From Xanthomonas arboricola (GTDB taxonomy: Bacteria; Pseudomonadota; Gammaproteobacteria; Xanthomonadales; Xanthomonadaceae): a DNA stretch of 62,410 nucleotides. The position numbers and the translations under genes are program-made. The stretch covers positions 570,717 to 633,126 of the forward strand of contig NZ_QREM01000009.1 of the NCBI RefSeq assembly GCF_003353015.1, read 5' to 3'. This document shows positions 35,703-43,501 of the stretch, piece by piece (position 1 is the first letter of the stretch; every line of letters starts with the position of its first letter). The notes below the pieces were generated by a model. It was not told the origin of the DNA and did no database searches. It was given only the letters and a program-made list of their open reading frames with translations.

Positions 35703-36575
35703 TCAGCGGTTGGTCGCGACCGGACGTGTCGAATCCTGCAGCCAGCCACTCCAGGAGCCGGCGTAAACGCGCGCGCCCGACAATCCGGCCACTTCCAGTG
35801 CCAGCAGCAGATGGCACGCGGTGACCCCGGAGCCACACATCACCACCGCCTGCTCGGGACGATACGCACCCAGCAGCGCCGACAACTCGGCGCGCAGTTC
35901 CTCTGCCGGCTTGAACCGCCCGTCGCGCAGGCTCACGCCCAGGGGGCGACTCACCGCACCGGGCACATGCCCGGCCACCGGATCGACCGGCTCTACCTCG
36001 CCGCGAAAATGTTCGCCCGCACGTGCATCCAGCAACCAGCCCGGCGCCTGGTCCAGCCGCGCCAGGATCTGCCCGGCCTCGACCACCGCATTGCTGTCGA
36101 AGCTGCCGGGATATGCCGCACCATCGCGCACTGCAGGCAGCTCTGTGCTTTCCGGCAAGCCGGCAGCGCGCCAGGCGGCCAACCCGCCATCGAGCACCGC
36201 CACGCGGCGATGCCCCATCAACCGCAGCAGCCACCATGCACGCGCCGCGGCCATGCTGCCGTCGGCGGCGTCGTAGATCACCACTTGGCTGTCCGGGTCG
36301 ATCCCCCACGCGCCCAGCCGACTGGCAAATGCCGCGCTGGTCGGCAGCGGATGCCGCCCCTGTGCCGGCAGCGACAGATCGGCCAGGTCGTCGTCGAGAT
36401 CAGCGTAGTGCGCGCCGGGCAGATGCCCCTGCGCATAGGCCTTGCGCGCGGCCTCCGGGTCCGGCGCAGTCGGTGGCGCCGCGCGCGCGTCCAGCAATCG
36501 CAACTGCGGATGCGGCAATGCCGCGGCCAGCGTGGCGCTGTCGACCAGCGTGGTCCAGTGGGGCTCAGCACTCAT
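35703..36575 (-). CDS. sseA: 3-mercaptopyruvate sulfurtransferase
   Basis: A tandem rhodanese of 290 residues. The first (inactive) domain covers about 1-140 and the second holds the catalytic loop CGSGVTA with C247. A CG[S/T]GVT loop is the hallmark of mercaptopyruvate rather than thiosulfate sulfurtransferases. It moves sulfane sulfur from 3-mercaptopyruvate to thiols or cyanide in the cytosol. The ATG at 36575 overlaps the stop of the upstream DUF1289-Nudix gene by 4 bp, so both are coupled. Confidence 0.93.
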   Translation of the reverse strand: MSAEPHWTTLVDSATLAAALPHPQLRLLDARAAPPTAPDPEAARKAYAQGHLPGAHYADLDDDLADLSLPAQGRHPLPTSAAFASRLGAWGIDPDSQVVIYDAADGSMAAARAWWLLRLMGHRRVAVLDGGLAAWRAAGLPESTELPAVRDGAAYPGSFDSNAVVEAGQILARLDQAPGWLLDARAGEHFRGEVEPVDPVAGHVPGAVSRPLGVSLRDGRFKPAEELRAELSALLGAYRPEQAVVMCGSGVTACHLLLALEVAGLSGARVYAGSWSGWLQDSTRPVATNR

Positions 36576-37369
36576 GCAACCTGCTCCAGACGACGACGAA
36601 GATTGAGGAGGATGGCCGCGGTGGCACCCCAGATGCGGTGGCCCGGCCAGTCGTATTCCAGCACGCGGCGCGGCCGGCCGCGATACTCCAGCTCCACGCT
36701 GCGCAGGTTGCCCGGCTCCATCAGATAGGCCAGCGGCACCTCGAACACCTCGGCCACTTCGTCCGGCTGCGGCACCGCCACGAACGCCGGGTCGATCACC
36801 GCCACCACCGGCGTGACGCGAAAACCGCTCACGGTCAGGAACGGATCCAGATAGCCCAGCGCATGCACCTGGCCGGCGCCCAGGGCGATTTCCTCGCAAC
36901 TCTCGCGCAGGGCCGCAGCGGCCGCATCCGCATCCGACGGCTCGGTCCGTCCACCGGGAAAACTGACCTGGCCGGCATGGTGACGCAGGCTATCGGTGCG
37001 CCGGGTCAGCAGCACCATGGTGCCCTGCGCGCGCGGCACCAGACCGCACAGCACTGCGGCCTCGGCGGACGCGCCGCCCTCGGTCAGGTCGATCAATTCG
37101 GCATGATTCCAACCCGGCCCGGCGGGCGCGGTGTCCAGCGCATACAACGCACGCTGCAATTGCGCCCATTCGGGCAGCCGCGCGGCCAACGCGCGCGCCG
37201 GCAGAACCGTGTGCAGATACTCCTGACGTTCGGCGTCGCTCATACTCATCCAGCGTGCTATTTCATCCAGGCTGCGCAGGCAGCCGACACAGTGCGCCTG
37301 CGCGTCCAGCGAACATACACCGATACACGGGCTGGGCAGACCATTGCGGGTCGAATCCGTGTCGCTCAT
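36572..37369 (-). CDS. DUF1289-Nudix (CoA pyrophosphatase type) fusion protein
   Basis: A 265-residue two-domain protein. Residues about 12-55 are a DUF1289 module with its cysteine pattern (SPCIGVCSLD, CVGCLRSLDEIARW). The rest is a Nudix hydrolase of the CoA-diphosphatase group (UPF0035). It shows the LLTRRTDSLRHHAGQVSFPGG lead-in, a Nudix box with REsceE at 155-160, and the group-specific LTVSGFRVTPVV. The Nudix half would split CoA or acyl-CoA into phosphopantetheine and 3',5'-ADP. DUF1289 is usually a stand-alone small protein with possible metal binding. The ATG at 37369 has a weak ribosome-binding site; 23 further codons upstream are unlike. Confidence 0.88.
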   Translation of the reverse strand: MSDTDSTRNGLPSPCIGVCSLDAQAHCVGCLRSLDEIARWMSMSDAERQEYLHTVLPARALAARLPEWAQLQRALYALDTAPAGPGWNHAELIDLTEGGASAEAAVLCGLVPRAQGTMVLLTRRTDSLRHHAGQVSFPGGRTEPSDADAAAAALRESCEEIALGAGQVHALGYLDPFLTVSGFRVTPVVAVIDPAFVAVPQPDEVAEVFEVPLAYLMEPGNLRSVELEYRGRPRRVLEYDWPGHRIWGATAAILLNLRRRLEQVA

Positions 37370-37440
37370 CGCTGGCTCCCGCCGCACCGCATCGTCACGC
37401 CGTCCATCCCTCCTCTCGCACAGATCCGCTCGATCCAAAC

Positions 37441-37470
37441 GACAACGCCGGCCTGGTGGCCGGCGTTGTC
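37441..37470 (-). terminator. Terminator downstream of fkpA-like gene
   Basis: A perfect 13-bp stem (GACAACGCCGGCC and its complement) with a 4-nt loop lies about 20 nt past the FKBP gene stop. On the minus strand GTTTGG follows. The perfect stem makes a strong terminator likely although the T-run is short. Confidence 0.85.
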
Positions 37471-37489
37471 ACAGCAACATCCAGTGCAA

Positions 37490-38191
37490 TTACTTGACGC
37501 TGACCAGCTTGATCTCGAACTGCACCGCCACGTTCGGCGGGAACGGGGTGCGTGGGTCGGCACCGTAGGCCTTCTCCGGCGGCAGGGTCACTTCCCACTT
37601 GGAGCCGGCCGGCATCTGCAGCAGCGTGTCGCGCATGGCCTGCATTTCGACTTCGCTGACCTTGATGGCCGGGATCTGCTGCGCCGGACGCGCCTTCTCG
37701 CGGTCGCCGAACGGGAACGGACCGGCCACTTCCAGCTGCACGGTGCTGGCCTGGGTCGGCTTGGCGCCCTTGCCTGCTTCGATCACGCGGTACTGCACGC
37801 CGCTCGGCAGCGTCTGCACGCCGGCGGTGCCCTTGTTCTTGGCCAGGAACTGGTCGCTCTTGGTCTTGTTGGCCGCAGCGGCCTTGTCGTACTCGGCCTT
37901 GGCCTGCTGGGCACGGCCCTGCTCACGCTTCTGGAACGCTTCAACGGCCGGCTTCAGCTGGTCGGCAGTGATGGCCGGCTGCTTCTTGGCATAGGCGTCC
38001 TGCAGACCCTTTACCACCGAGTTGATGTCGAGCTGCTCGCCGCGACCGGTGAGCTCGGCAAGGTTGTTGCCGTAGTCATAGCCGAAGTAGTAGCTCAACT
38101 TGCCCTTCTCGGACGTCGTGTCCTGGGCCAGTGCATTGCCCGTCAGGGCCAGGGCCGCCACAGCGACCGCGATAGAACGCAACTTCATCAA
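37490..38191 (-). CDS. fkpA: Periplasmic FKBP-type peptidyl-prolyl isomerase
   Basis: A 233-residue Mip/FkpA-like isomerase that speeds proline isomerisation and assists folding in the periplasm. A signal peptide (MKLRSIAVAVAALALTGNALA) precedes the dimerisation helices (about 25-115, with AYAKKQPAITADQLKPAVEAF and a Lys/Gln-rich helix). A C-terminal FKBP domain follows (GVQYRVIEAGKG, VTLPPEKAYG). Mip-like proteins are virulence factors in several pathogens, including a described one in Xanthomonas. Divergent from the enoyl-CoA hydratase over a 160-bp promoter region. Confidence 0.9.
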   Translation of the reverse strand: MMKLRSIAVAVAALALTGNALAQDTTSEKGKLSYYFGYDYGNNLAELTGRGEQLDINSVVKGLQDAYAKKQPAITADQLKPAVEAFQKREQGRAQQAKAEYDKAAAANKTKSDQFLAKNKGTAGVQTLPSGVQYRVIEAGKGAKPTQASTVQLEVAGPFPFGDREKARPAQQIPAIKVSEVEMQAMRDTLLQMPAGSKWEVTLPPEKAYGADPRTPFPPNVAVQFEIKLVSVK

Positions 38192-38351
38192 ACAATTCTC
38201 CAGGGTGGTGGCACAGGACGGGTCTGCCGCCTGAGATGACGCGCTAGGATAGCGGCCGCGATACCGAACCGCTACTTATCACGAAAGCTAGGACCAGCAA
38301 GGCTTTCGGAAGTTCCGCCTTTACTAATTTTTTACGTTCGCAAGGATTTCC

Positions 38352-39134
38352 ATGTCCAATCACGTCATCCTGATCGCCGATCACGCCAGTGTACGGACGA
38401 TCACGGTCAATCGACCGGACAAACTGAACGCCTTGAACCAGGCCACGCTGCGGGCACTGGATCATGCGTTTGCCGAAGCAGCCAGCGCGGACCACATCCG
38501 CGTGGTGATCCTGACCGGTGCAGGCCCCAAGGCATTCGTCGCCGGCGCGGACATCGCCGAAATGCGCGAGCTGTCGGCGATGCAGGGCCGTGAGTTCTCG
38601 CTGCTGGGCCAGCAGCTGATGCGCCGGATCGAGCGCATGCCCAAGCCGGTGATCGCCATGGTCAACGGCTTTGCGCTGGGCGGCGGGCTGGAGCTGGCAA
38701 TGGCCTGCCATCTGCGCATTGCCGCATCCACCGCACGCCTGGGGCAGCCGGAGATCAACCTCGGCCTGATCCCCGGTTTCGGCGGCACGCAACGGCTGCT
38801 ACGGCTGACCGGGCGAGCGGCGGCACTGGAGCTGTGCCTGCTTGGCCTGCCGATCGATGCGTCGCGTGCGCTGCAGCTGGGCCTGGTCAATCGCGTGGTC
38901 GAACCGGAGGCACTGCAGGAAGAAACGCTTGCCCTGGCACAGCGCCTGGCCGCCGCCGCACCGCTCGCGCTGCGCGGCATTCTGGATGCGGTGGTGTTCG
39001 GTGGCGAGTGCGCCATCGAAGAAGGCCTGCAGCTGGAAACCGCGCAATTTGCGCTGCTGTTTGCCAGCGACGACATGCGCGAAGGCACCGGCGCGTTTCT
39101 CGAAAAACGCCCCGCGCACTTTCTCAATCGCTGA
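38352..39134 (+). CDS. Enoyl-CoA hydratase/isomerase family protein
   Basis: A 260-residue crotonase that probably adds water to trans-2-enoyl-CoA. Both catalytic glutamates of true hydratases are present: E114 (GGGLELAMA) and E134 (GQPEINLGLIPGFGGTQRL). The oxyanion hole loops (FVAGADIAEM, NGFALGGG) are intact too. The ATG at 38352 follows AAGGA at good spacing. It lies alone, without acyl-CoA dehydrogenase or thiolase genes, so the chain-length preference and pathway are unknown. The two genes that follow are spaced 10 bp away and overlapping. Confidence 0.9.
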   Translation: MSNHVILIADHASVRTITVNRPDKLNALNQATLRALDHAFAEAASADHIRVVILTGAGPKAFVAGADIAEMRELSAMQGREFSLLGQQLMRRIERMPKPVIAMVNGFALGGGLELAMACHLRIAASTARLGQPEINLGLIPGFGGTQRLLRLTGRAAALELCLLGLPIDASRALQLGLVNRVVEPEALQEETLALAQRLAAAAPLALRGILDAVVFGGECAIEEGLQLETAQFALLFASDDMREGTGAFLEKRPAHFLNR

Positions 39135-39144
39135 TCGGCTTGCC

Positions 39145-39525
39145 ATGACGTTCGACCCCAACCCGGCAGCACGTCCCCTGCCGCTCCAGCTGTTCGACTG
39201 CGTACACACGGACGATCTCGATCGTGCGTTGGCGCTGGGCTTGATGGAGTACCGCCCCGAACCAGGCGACGACCTGCTGGATCCGGCCTGCCCGCAGCTG
39301 CGCGCGGTGCTGCTTGCCGCGCAACAGCGGCTGCGCGATGCCTGGGCCGCGCGCGAACGCTACCGCGCACGCGCTGCGCGCCTGCAACGTCGTGCCGCCG
39401 AACGCGATGCACGCCGGACGCCGGCACCGACGCCCAGCCAACCGGCGGCCCCCACATTGCCGCCGCTGGCCGCTGCCATCCTGGCGCGCGCAAAGGCCAA
39501 GGCCGCGGGCGGAGCACCGCCATGA
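39145..39525 (+). CDS. Small basic protein of unknown function, coupled to nth
   Basis: A 126-residue protein that starts 10 bp after the enoyl-CoA hydratase gene and ends in an ATGA overlap with nth. The N-terminal half has LFDCVHTDDLDRALALGLMEYRPEPGDDLLDPACPQLR. The C-terminal half is a long Arg/Ala-rich helix (AAQQRLRDAWAARERYRAR) followed by a Pro/Ala-rich tail. No catalytic motif, signal or membrane segment is seen. The family is not recognised; the helix could be a coiled coil or nucleic-acid-binding element. Confidence 0.65.
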   Translation: MTFDPNPAARPLPLQLFDCVHTDDLDRALALGLMEYRPEPGDDLLDPACPQLRAVLLAAQQRLRDAWAARERYRARAARLQRRAAERDARRTPAPTPSQPAAPTLPPLAAAILARAKAKAAGGAPP

Positions 39526-40232
39526 ACGCGATCCGTCAGGCCCCGCCGGCAAGGCGCGGCAAGCTCATGCGCAAGCCTGAAATACAGGAGATGTTCGCGC
39601 GGCTGCGCGAGCTCAATCCGCACCCGACCACCGAGCTGGAATACACCACGCCGTTCGAGTTGCTGATCGCGGTGCTGCTGTCGGCACAGGCCACCGATGT
39701 CGGCGTCAACAAGGCCACCCGCAAGCTGTATCCGGTGGCCAGTACCCCGCGCGACATTCTCGATCTCGGCGAAGATGGCCTGAAGCGCTACATCGCCACC
39801 ATCGGCCTGTTCAATGCCAAAGCCAAGAACGTCATCGCCACCTGCAGGATCCTGCTGGAGCAGTACGGCGGCGAGGTACCGCACGATCGCGCCGCGCTGG
39901 AAGCCTTGCCCGGCGTCGGCCGCAAGACCGCCAACGTCGTGCTCAACACGGCGTTCGGCGAGCCCACCATGGCGGTGGACACGCATATCTTCCGCGTCGC
40001 CAACCGCACCGGCCTTGCCCCGGGCAAGGACGTGCGCGCGGTCGAGGACACGCTGGTCAAGGTCATTCCTGCCGAGTTCCTGCACGACGCCCACCACTGG
40101 CTCATCCTGCATGGCCGCTACGTCTGCAAGGCACGCAAGCCCGACTGCCCAGGCTGCGTGATCCACGACCTATGCCGGTACCGCGACAAGACCCCCGCCC
40201 CCGCCGAACGCTCGAAAACCCTCAAAAACTGA
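39522..40232 (+). CDS. nth: Endonuclease III
   Basis: DNA glycosylase and AP lyase that removes oxidised pyrimidines. The 236-residue protein has the HhH motif LPGVGRKTANVV with catalytic lysine K135 and aspartate D153 (VDTH). A [4Fe-4S] cluster loop (C202, C209, C212, C218; C-x6-C-x2-C-x5-C) is present. The N-terminal 15 residues are a short extension before the usual MRKPEIQEMFARLRELNPHP start. The ATG at 39522 overlaps the upstream small gene; an internal ATG at residue 16 could also be used. Confidence 0.96.
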   Translation: MNAIRQAPPARRGKLMRKPEIQEMFARLRELNPHPTTELEYTTPFELLIAVLLSAQATDVGVNKATRKLYPVASTPRDILDLGEDGLKRYIATIGLFNAKAKNVIATCRILLEQYGGEVPHDRAALEALPGVGRKTANVVLNTAFGEPTMAVDTHIFRVANRTGLAPGKDVRAVEDTLVKVIPAEFLHDAHHWLILHGRYVCKARKPDCPGCVIHDLCRYRDKTPAPAERSKTLKN

Positions 40233-40327
40233 CGCAGCCCGACTCAACATCGCTGACACGGCCTGGCAGAACCATCGCAACTGCAAGCGCCCAGTCAGGC
40301 ACCAGTGGCGGAATCAGCACCACCGAT

Positions 40328-40367
40328 CCCGGCTCCTCCGATTCCCCAGTTCCGAATCCCGAATCCC
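40328..40367. repeat. GGGNATC-type tract between nth and the SulP gene
   Basis: C-rich on the plus strand, so G-rich on the minus. C-runs at 40328-40330, 40344-40347, 40358-40360 and 40365-40367 sit in ATTCCC and GAATCCC words (two adjacent GAATCCC units at the end). It lies in the convergent spacer between nth and the SulP transporter gene. Confidence 0.65.
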
Positions 40368-40372
40368 GGCCA

Positions 40373-40430
40373 TAAAAAAATCGCGACCAGATGATGCGTC
40401 TTGCGGCGCCATGCATCACCCGGTCACGAT
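40373..40430 (-). terminator. Possible terminator of the carbonic anhydrase-SulP operon
   Basis: On the minus strand an imperfect hairpin (GACC..TGATGC pairing with GCATCA..GGTC, about 40384-40425) leads into a run of seven T residues at 40374-40380. A second, perfect 10-bp GC-rich hairpin (40437-40458, arm CGCCCGGCGC) lies between it and the SulP stop. Confidence 0.6.
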
Positions 40431-40470
40431 AGAGGTCGCCCGGCGCCAGCGCCGGGCGTTTGCAGCGGGC

Positions 40471-42039
40471 TTACGCCGCCTTGGCTTGTTCGACGCGCTG
40501 TTCGACCAGCACGCTTTCCACCGCCGGCTGGCCTTCCACGCGTCGATCCAGCTCGTTCCAGTCCACCACCAGCTCGCAGCCGCGCGAGGCCGCATTCCGG
40601 CTCCAGTCGCGCAACAACTCGATGCAGGCGTGGTCGACGTGATGCAGCTTGGCCACGTCTAGATGCAGCGCGGTGTTCGGCGGCACGCTCTCCAGCGTAC
40701 GCGCCATCGCCGGCACCTTCAGGAAGGTGGCCGAGCCCTGCAGGGTCAGATGCATCTCGTCCTTCTTGTGCTCGTGCTCGCGCACGTCCACCTTCAGGCG
40801 CGAAGAATGCAGGGCCAGACGGAACAACGACAGCCCGAAGCCGATCAGCACACCGGTCAGCAGGTCGGTCGCCACGATCGCGAAGGTGGTCGCCAGATAG
40901 ATCGCCGCGGTGCCACGACCATACGTCGCCAGCTCCTTGACCTGACCGATCTTGATCATCTTCACGCCCGTGTAGACCAGGATGCCGGCCAGGCACGCCA
41001 CCGGCGTCATCCGCAACAGCCACGGCAGCAGCATCGCGAAGACCAGCAACCAGCCGCCATGCAGCACCGTGGACATGCGCGTGGCCGCTCCGGCCTGCAC
41101 ATTGGCCGCGCTACGCACGATCACGCCGGTCATCGGCAATGCGCCCAGGAAACCGCACAGCATATTGCCCACGCCCTGCGCCGCCAGCTCACGGTCGTAC
41201 TGCGTCCGCGCGCCCTGATGCATGCGGTCCACCGCCGCCGCCGACAGCAGGGTCTCGGCGCTGGCGATGAAGGCGAAGGTCACCGCCGACACCAGCAAGG
41301 TCGCATTGAACACGCCAAAGATGTCCGCCACGCTGGGGATGCTGATCGCCGAGAACAGATTGGTGGGCACATCCACCTTGTTGACGTTCAGGCCCTGCAA
41401 CTGCACCGTCGCCGTGACCAACACCACCGCGATCAACGCACCCGGCAGGAAGCGCAGACGCTGCGGGCGCAGCTTGTCCCATGCCAGGATGATGCCGATG
41501 GTGGCCAGGCCCACGAACAACGCGGTACGGCCGGTGCCTTCGCTGATCGCCTGCCACACCACCGCCGGCAATGCAGCGAAGTTTTCCAGACCGCGCGCCT
41601 TGGGAGCGGCATCCATCAGCACATGCGCCTGCGAGGCCACGATCAGGATGCCGATGCCCGACAGCATGCCGGCCACCACGGCCGGCGATGTCATCCGGAA
41701 CCACACGCCTGCGCGGCACAGGCCGGCGATCAACTGGATCGCACCGGCCACCAGGATCACCGGACCCAGTGCGGCGATGCCGTGCTCGCGGACCAGTTCG
41801 AACACCAACACAGCCAGGCCGGCGGCCGGTCCGCTCACCTGCAGAGGAGAGCCCGCCAGGAAGCCGACGACCAGTCCACCGATGATGCCGGTGATCAGGC
41901 CTGCGGCCGGCGGCATGCCGGAAGCGATCGCAATGCCCATGCACAACGGGAGTGCGACGAGGAAGACCACGACAGACGACAACAAATCACGTCCGAACAG
42001 TCCCTGACGGAAATATCCGCCGATACCTGATGTGTTCAT
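40471..42039 (-). CDS. SulP/SLC26-type anion transporter with STAS domain
   Basis: A 522-residue inner-membrane transporter. The core of 10-14 helices (about 15-410) begins LLSSVVVFLVALPLCMGIAIASG and contains QVSGPAAGLAVLVFELV and FLGALPMTGVIVRSAANVQAGA, the SulP signature region. A cytosolic STAS domain follows (about 425-510, HLTLQGSATFLKVPAMARTLE, HHVDHACIELL). Families include sulfate, bicarbonate and dicarboxylate carriers. A beta-carbonic anhydrase gene ends 11 bp upstream in the same operon, so bicarbonate or CO2-linked transport is the best guess. The ATG at 42039 has GGAG upstream. Confidence 0.88.
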   Translation of the reverse strand: MNTSGIGGYFRQGLFGRDLLSSVVVFLVALPLCMGIAIASGMPPAAGLITGIIGGLVVGFLAGSPLQVSGPAAGLAVLVFELVREHGIAALGPVILVAGAIQLIAGLCRAGVWFRMTSPAVVAGMLSGIGILIVASQAHVLMDAAPKARGLENFAALPAVVWQAISEGTGRTALFVGLATIGIILAWDKLRPQRLRFLPGALIAVVLVTATVQLQGLNVNKVDVPTNLFSAISIPSVADIFGVFNATLLVSAVTFAFIASAETLLSAAAVDRMHQGARTQYDRELAAQGVGNMLCGFLGALPMTGVIVRSAANVQAGAATRMSTVLHGGWLLVFAMLLPWLLRMTPVACLAGILVYTGVKMIKIGQVKELATYGRGTAAIYLATTFAIVATDLLTGVLIGFGLSLFRLALHSSRLKVDVREHEHKKDEMHLTLQGSATFLKVPAMARTLESVPPNTALHLDVAKLHHVDHACIELLRDWSRNAASRGCELVVDWNELDRRVEGQPAVESVLVEQRVEQAKAA

Positions 42040-42050
42040 GATGTGCTCCG

Positions 42051-42731
42051 TCAGGCGAGTTCAGCGCGCACGACTTGCTGCAGTCGCGGACGCGGGGTGG
42101 CTTCAGGGGTGTTGTCCGCCAACAACGGACGGAAGCCACCCTTCTCGGCATCGAAGGCGCGGATCTCGCCGTGGGCGATGTCATAGATCCAGCCATGGAT
42201 GCGCAAGGTACCGGCCGCCAGACGCGCGGCAACCACCGGCTGCGTGCGCAGGTGGTCCAGCTGCGAGACCACGTTCTCTTCGGTCATGCAGCTCAGCGCT
42301 TCCTGGCTGTGCGGATCGTGGCCGTGATGGGCCGTGACATGACGCGCCGCATCGGTGTGCTTGAGCCAGGCCGCCACGGACGGCACATCTTCCAGCGATT
42401 CCGGCTTGAGCACGGCCTTCATCGCGCCGCAGTCTGTGTGGCCGCAGATCACGATGTGCCGCACGCCCAGTACGGCGATGGCGTACTCGATCGCCGCAAC
42501 CACGCCGCTGACGTGCTGGGAGTAAGGCGGCACTACGTTGCCGATGTTGCGGTAGACGAACAGCTCGCCCGGCTGCGCGGAGAAGATCAGCTCCGGCATG
42601 ACGCGCGAATCGGCGCAGGTGATGAACAACGTATGCGGACTCTGGCCGCCGGCCAGTTCCTGAAAGCGCGCACTCTGGCGCGGATACACTTCCTTACGGA
42701 AATGACGGAAACCTTCAAGCAAACTTTCCAT
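42051..42731 (-). CDS. Beta-class carbonic anhydrase, operon partner of SulP transporter
   Basis: A 226-residue carbonic anhydrase of the CynT-like subgroup. The zinc ligands are C39, D41 (ITCADSRVMPEL), H98 and C101 (CGHTDCGAM). The ATG at 42731 was preferred to a GTG 9 bp upstream because GAGG lies 8 nt before it. It is the first gene of a two-gene operon with the SulP transporter, with an 11-bp gap. That pairing implies it supplies or consumes bicarbonate at the transporter. It differs from the Can-type enzyme at 15787-16449 in subgroup. Confidence 0.92.
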   Translation of the reverse strand: MESLLEGFRHFRKEVYPRQSARFQELAGGQSPHTLFITCADSRVMPELIFSAQPGELFVYRNIGNVVPPYSQHVSGVVAAIEYAIAVLGVRHIVICGHTDCGAMKAVLKPESLEDVPSVAAWLKHTDAARHVTAHHGHDPHSQEALSCMTEENVVSQLDHLRTQPVVAARLAAGTLRIHGWIYDIAHGEIRAFDAEKGGFRPLLADNTPEATPRPRLQQVVRAELA

Positions 42732-42844
42732 GGGAGACACCTCTAGGCAACGAATGGCCCTCCGCGGTGCGAACCGCGAAGTGCAAAGACGAACAAATCA
42801 AAGGAAGCCGGTGCGCTGCACCGGTTGACGCGACTAACGGAAGA

Positions 42845-43186
42845 TCAGGCGCGCACTGCGTTGGGAGGACGCAGCTGCGGGATCAGGTCGCGTTTTTGAG
42901 ATGCCGGCGCGTAGTGCGCGTACCAGGAGGGGAAATAGCGGGCGAGCACCAGCCATGCCTGGGAGAGCAAGGGGATGTCGTCTGCAGAGTGGGTATCGAC
43001 CTGGGTCTGTGTGTCCCCGTCGTCCTGCAGATCTTCGGCGGCGTCGCGTTCCTCGCCGGCATCCGTCATCACTGCCACGCCGTCGCCCACAAGCGCATCG
43101 TGGATGCGGCTGTGGGCATCGGCCGCCGACCACGCGGTGAGCGCGAGCAGGCAGACCAACAGCAATTGGAGGAATCGAGGAAACAT
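42845..43186 (-). CDS. Small exported protein of unknown function
   Basis: A 113-residue protein with a clear signal peptide (LQLLLVCLLALTAWSAADA, cleavage near residue 24). The mature region of about 90 residues is acidic (EERDAAEDLQDDGDTQTQVD) and has an aromatic cluster (RYFPSWYAHYAP). I do not recognise a family. It lies upstream of the carbonic anhydrase-SulP operon on the same strand, 104 bp away, and may or may not be part of that transcript. Confidence 0.6.
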   Translation of the reverse strand: MFPRFLQLLLVCLLALTAWSAADAHSRIHDALVGDGVAVMTDAGEERDAAEDLQDDGDTQTQVDTHSADDIPLLSQAWLVLARYFPSWYAHYAPASQKRDLIPQLRPPNAVRA

Positions 43187-43501
43187 GGCCTCGAAACTAA
43201 CAATTTAGAACGCGCCTGTGCAAGTGGTGCGACGCACAAAGCGCCTGCTGCGACACAGTTCGATCCAGTTGGTTCAGGTCGCGATAAGCTTGAGCTCGCT
43301 GAAACCGCGCGCTGCGTCGCTGTCATCCCTGTCATACGAAGCACTTCGTTCAGACTCATGACACACGACGACAAAAAACAAACACGCGTAAATCCTTGTC
43401 TTTGCTGACAAAAGCCGGATTGCAACGCGCTCCACAGTTGTCACATTAACGCAACCTTCACGCCATAGCCTGCGCTCACTTTCTCCGGTCGCAAGGCACA
43501 C
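43187..43501. promoter_or_regulatory. Divergent regulatory region before the phosphate porin
   Basis: A 315-bp AT-richer region between the small exported protein and the porin. It contains a short inverted repeat TTGTC-N6-GACAA (43396-43411). It also has a CTGTCAT-CC-CTGTCAT pair (43320-43335) whose 9-bp spacing does not fit a PHO box, and a weak PhoB-like site (43438-43466). No gene is seen in it. Confidence 0.5.
43438..43466 (+). promoter_or_regulatory. Candidate degenerate PHO box before the porin gene
   Basis: One good PhoB half-site (TTGTCAC, 43438-43444), followed at 11-bp steps by weak ones (ACGCAAC at 43449, ACGCCAT at 43460). It lies 35-60 bp before the porin start and just before a CATAGCCTG word that also follows the pstS2 PHO box. 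Weak on its own; supported by gene content. Confidence 0.35.

Noticed and set aside
43320-43335. CTGTCAT-CC-CTGTCAT as a PHO box before the porin
   Set aside because: Half-sites match but the step is 9 bp, not the 11 bp that PhoB direct repeats need, and it is about 170 bp from the porin start.
43396-43411. TTGTC-N6-GACAA inverted repeat as an operator
   Set aside because: Arms are only 5 bp and there is no second copy; by chance such a dyad is common in 315 bp.
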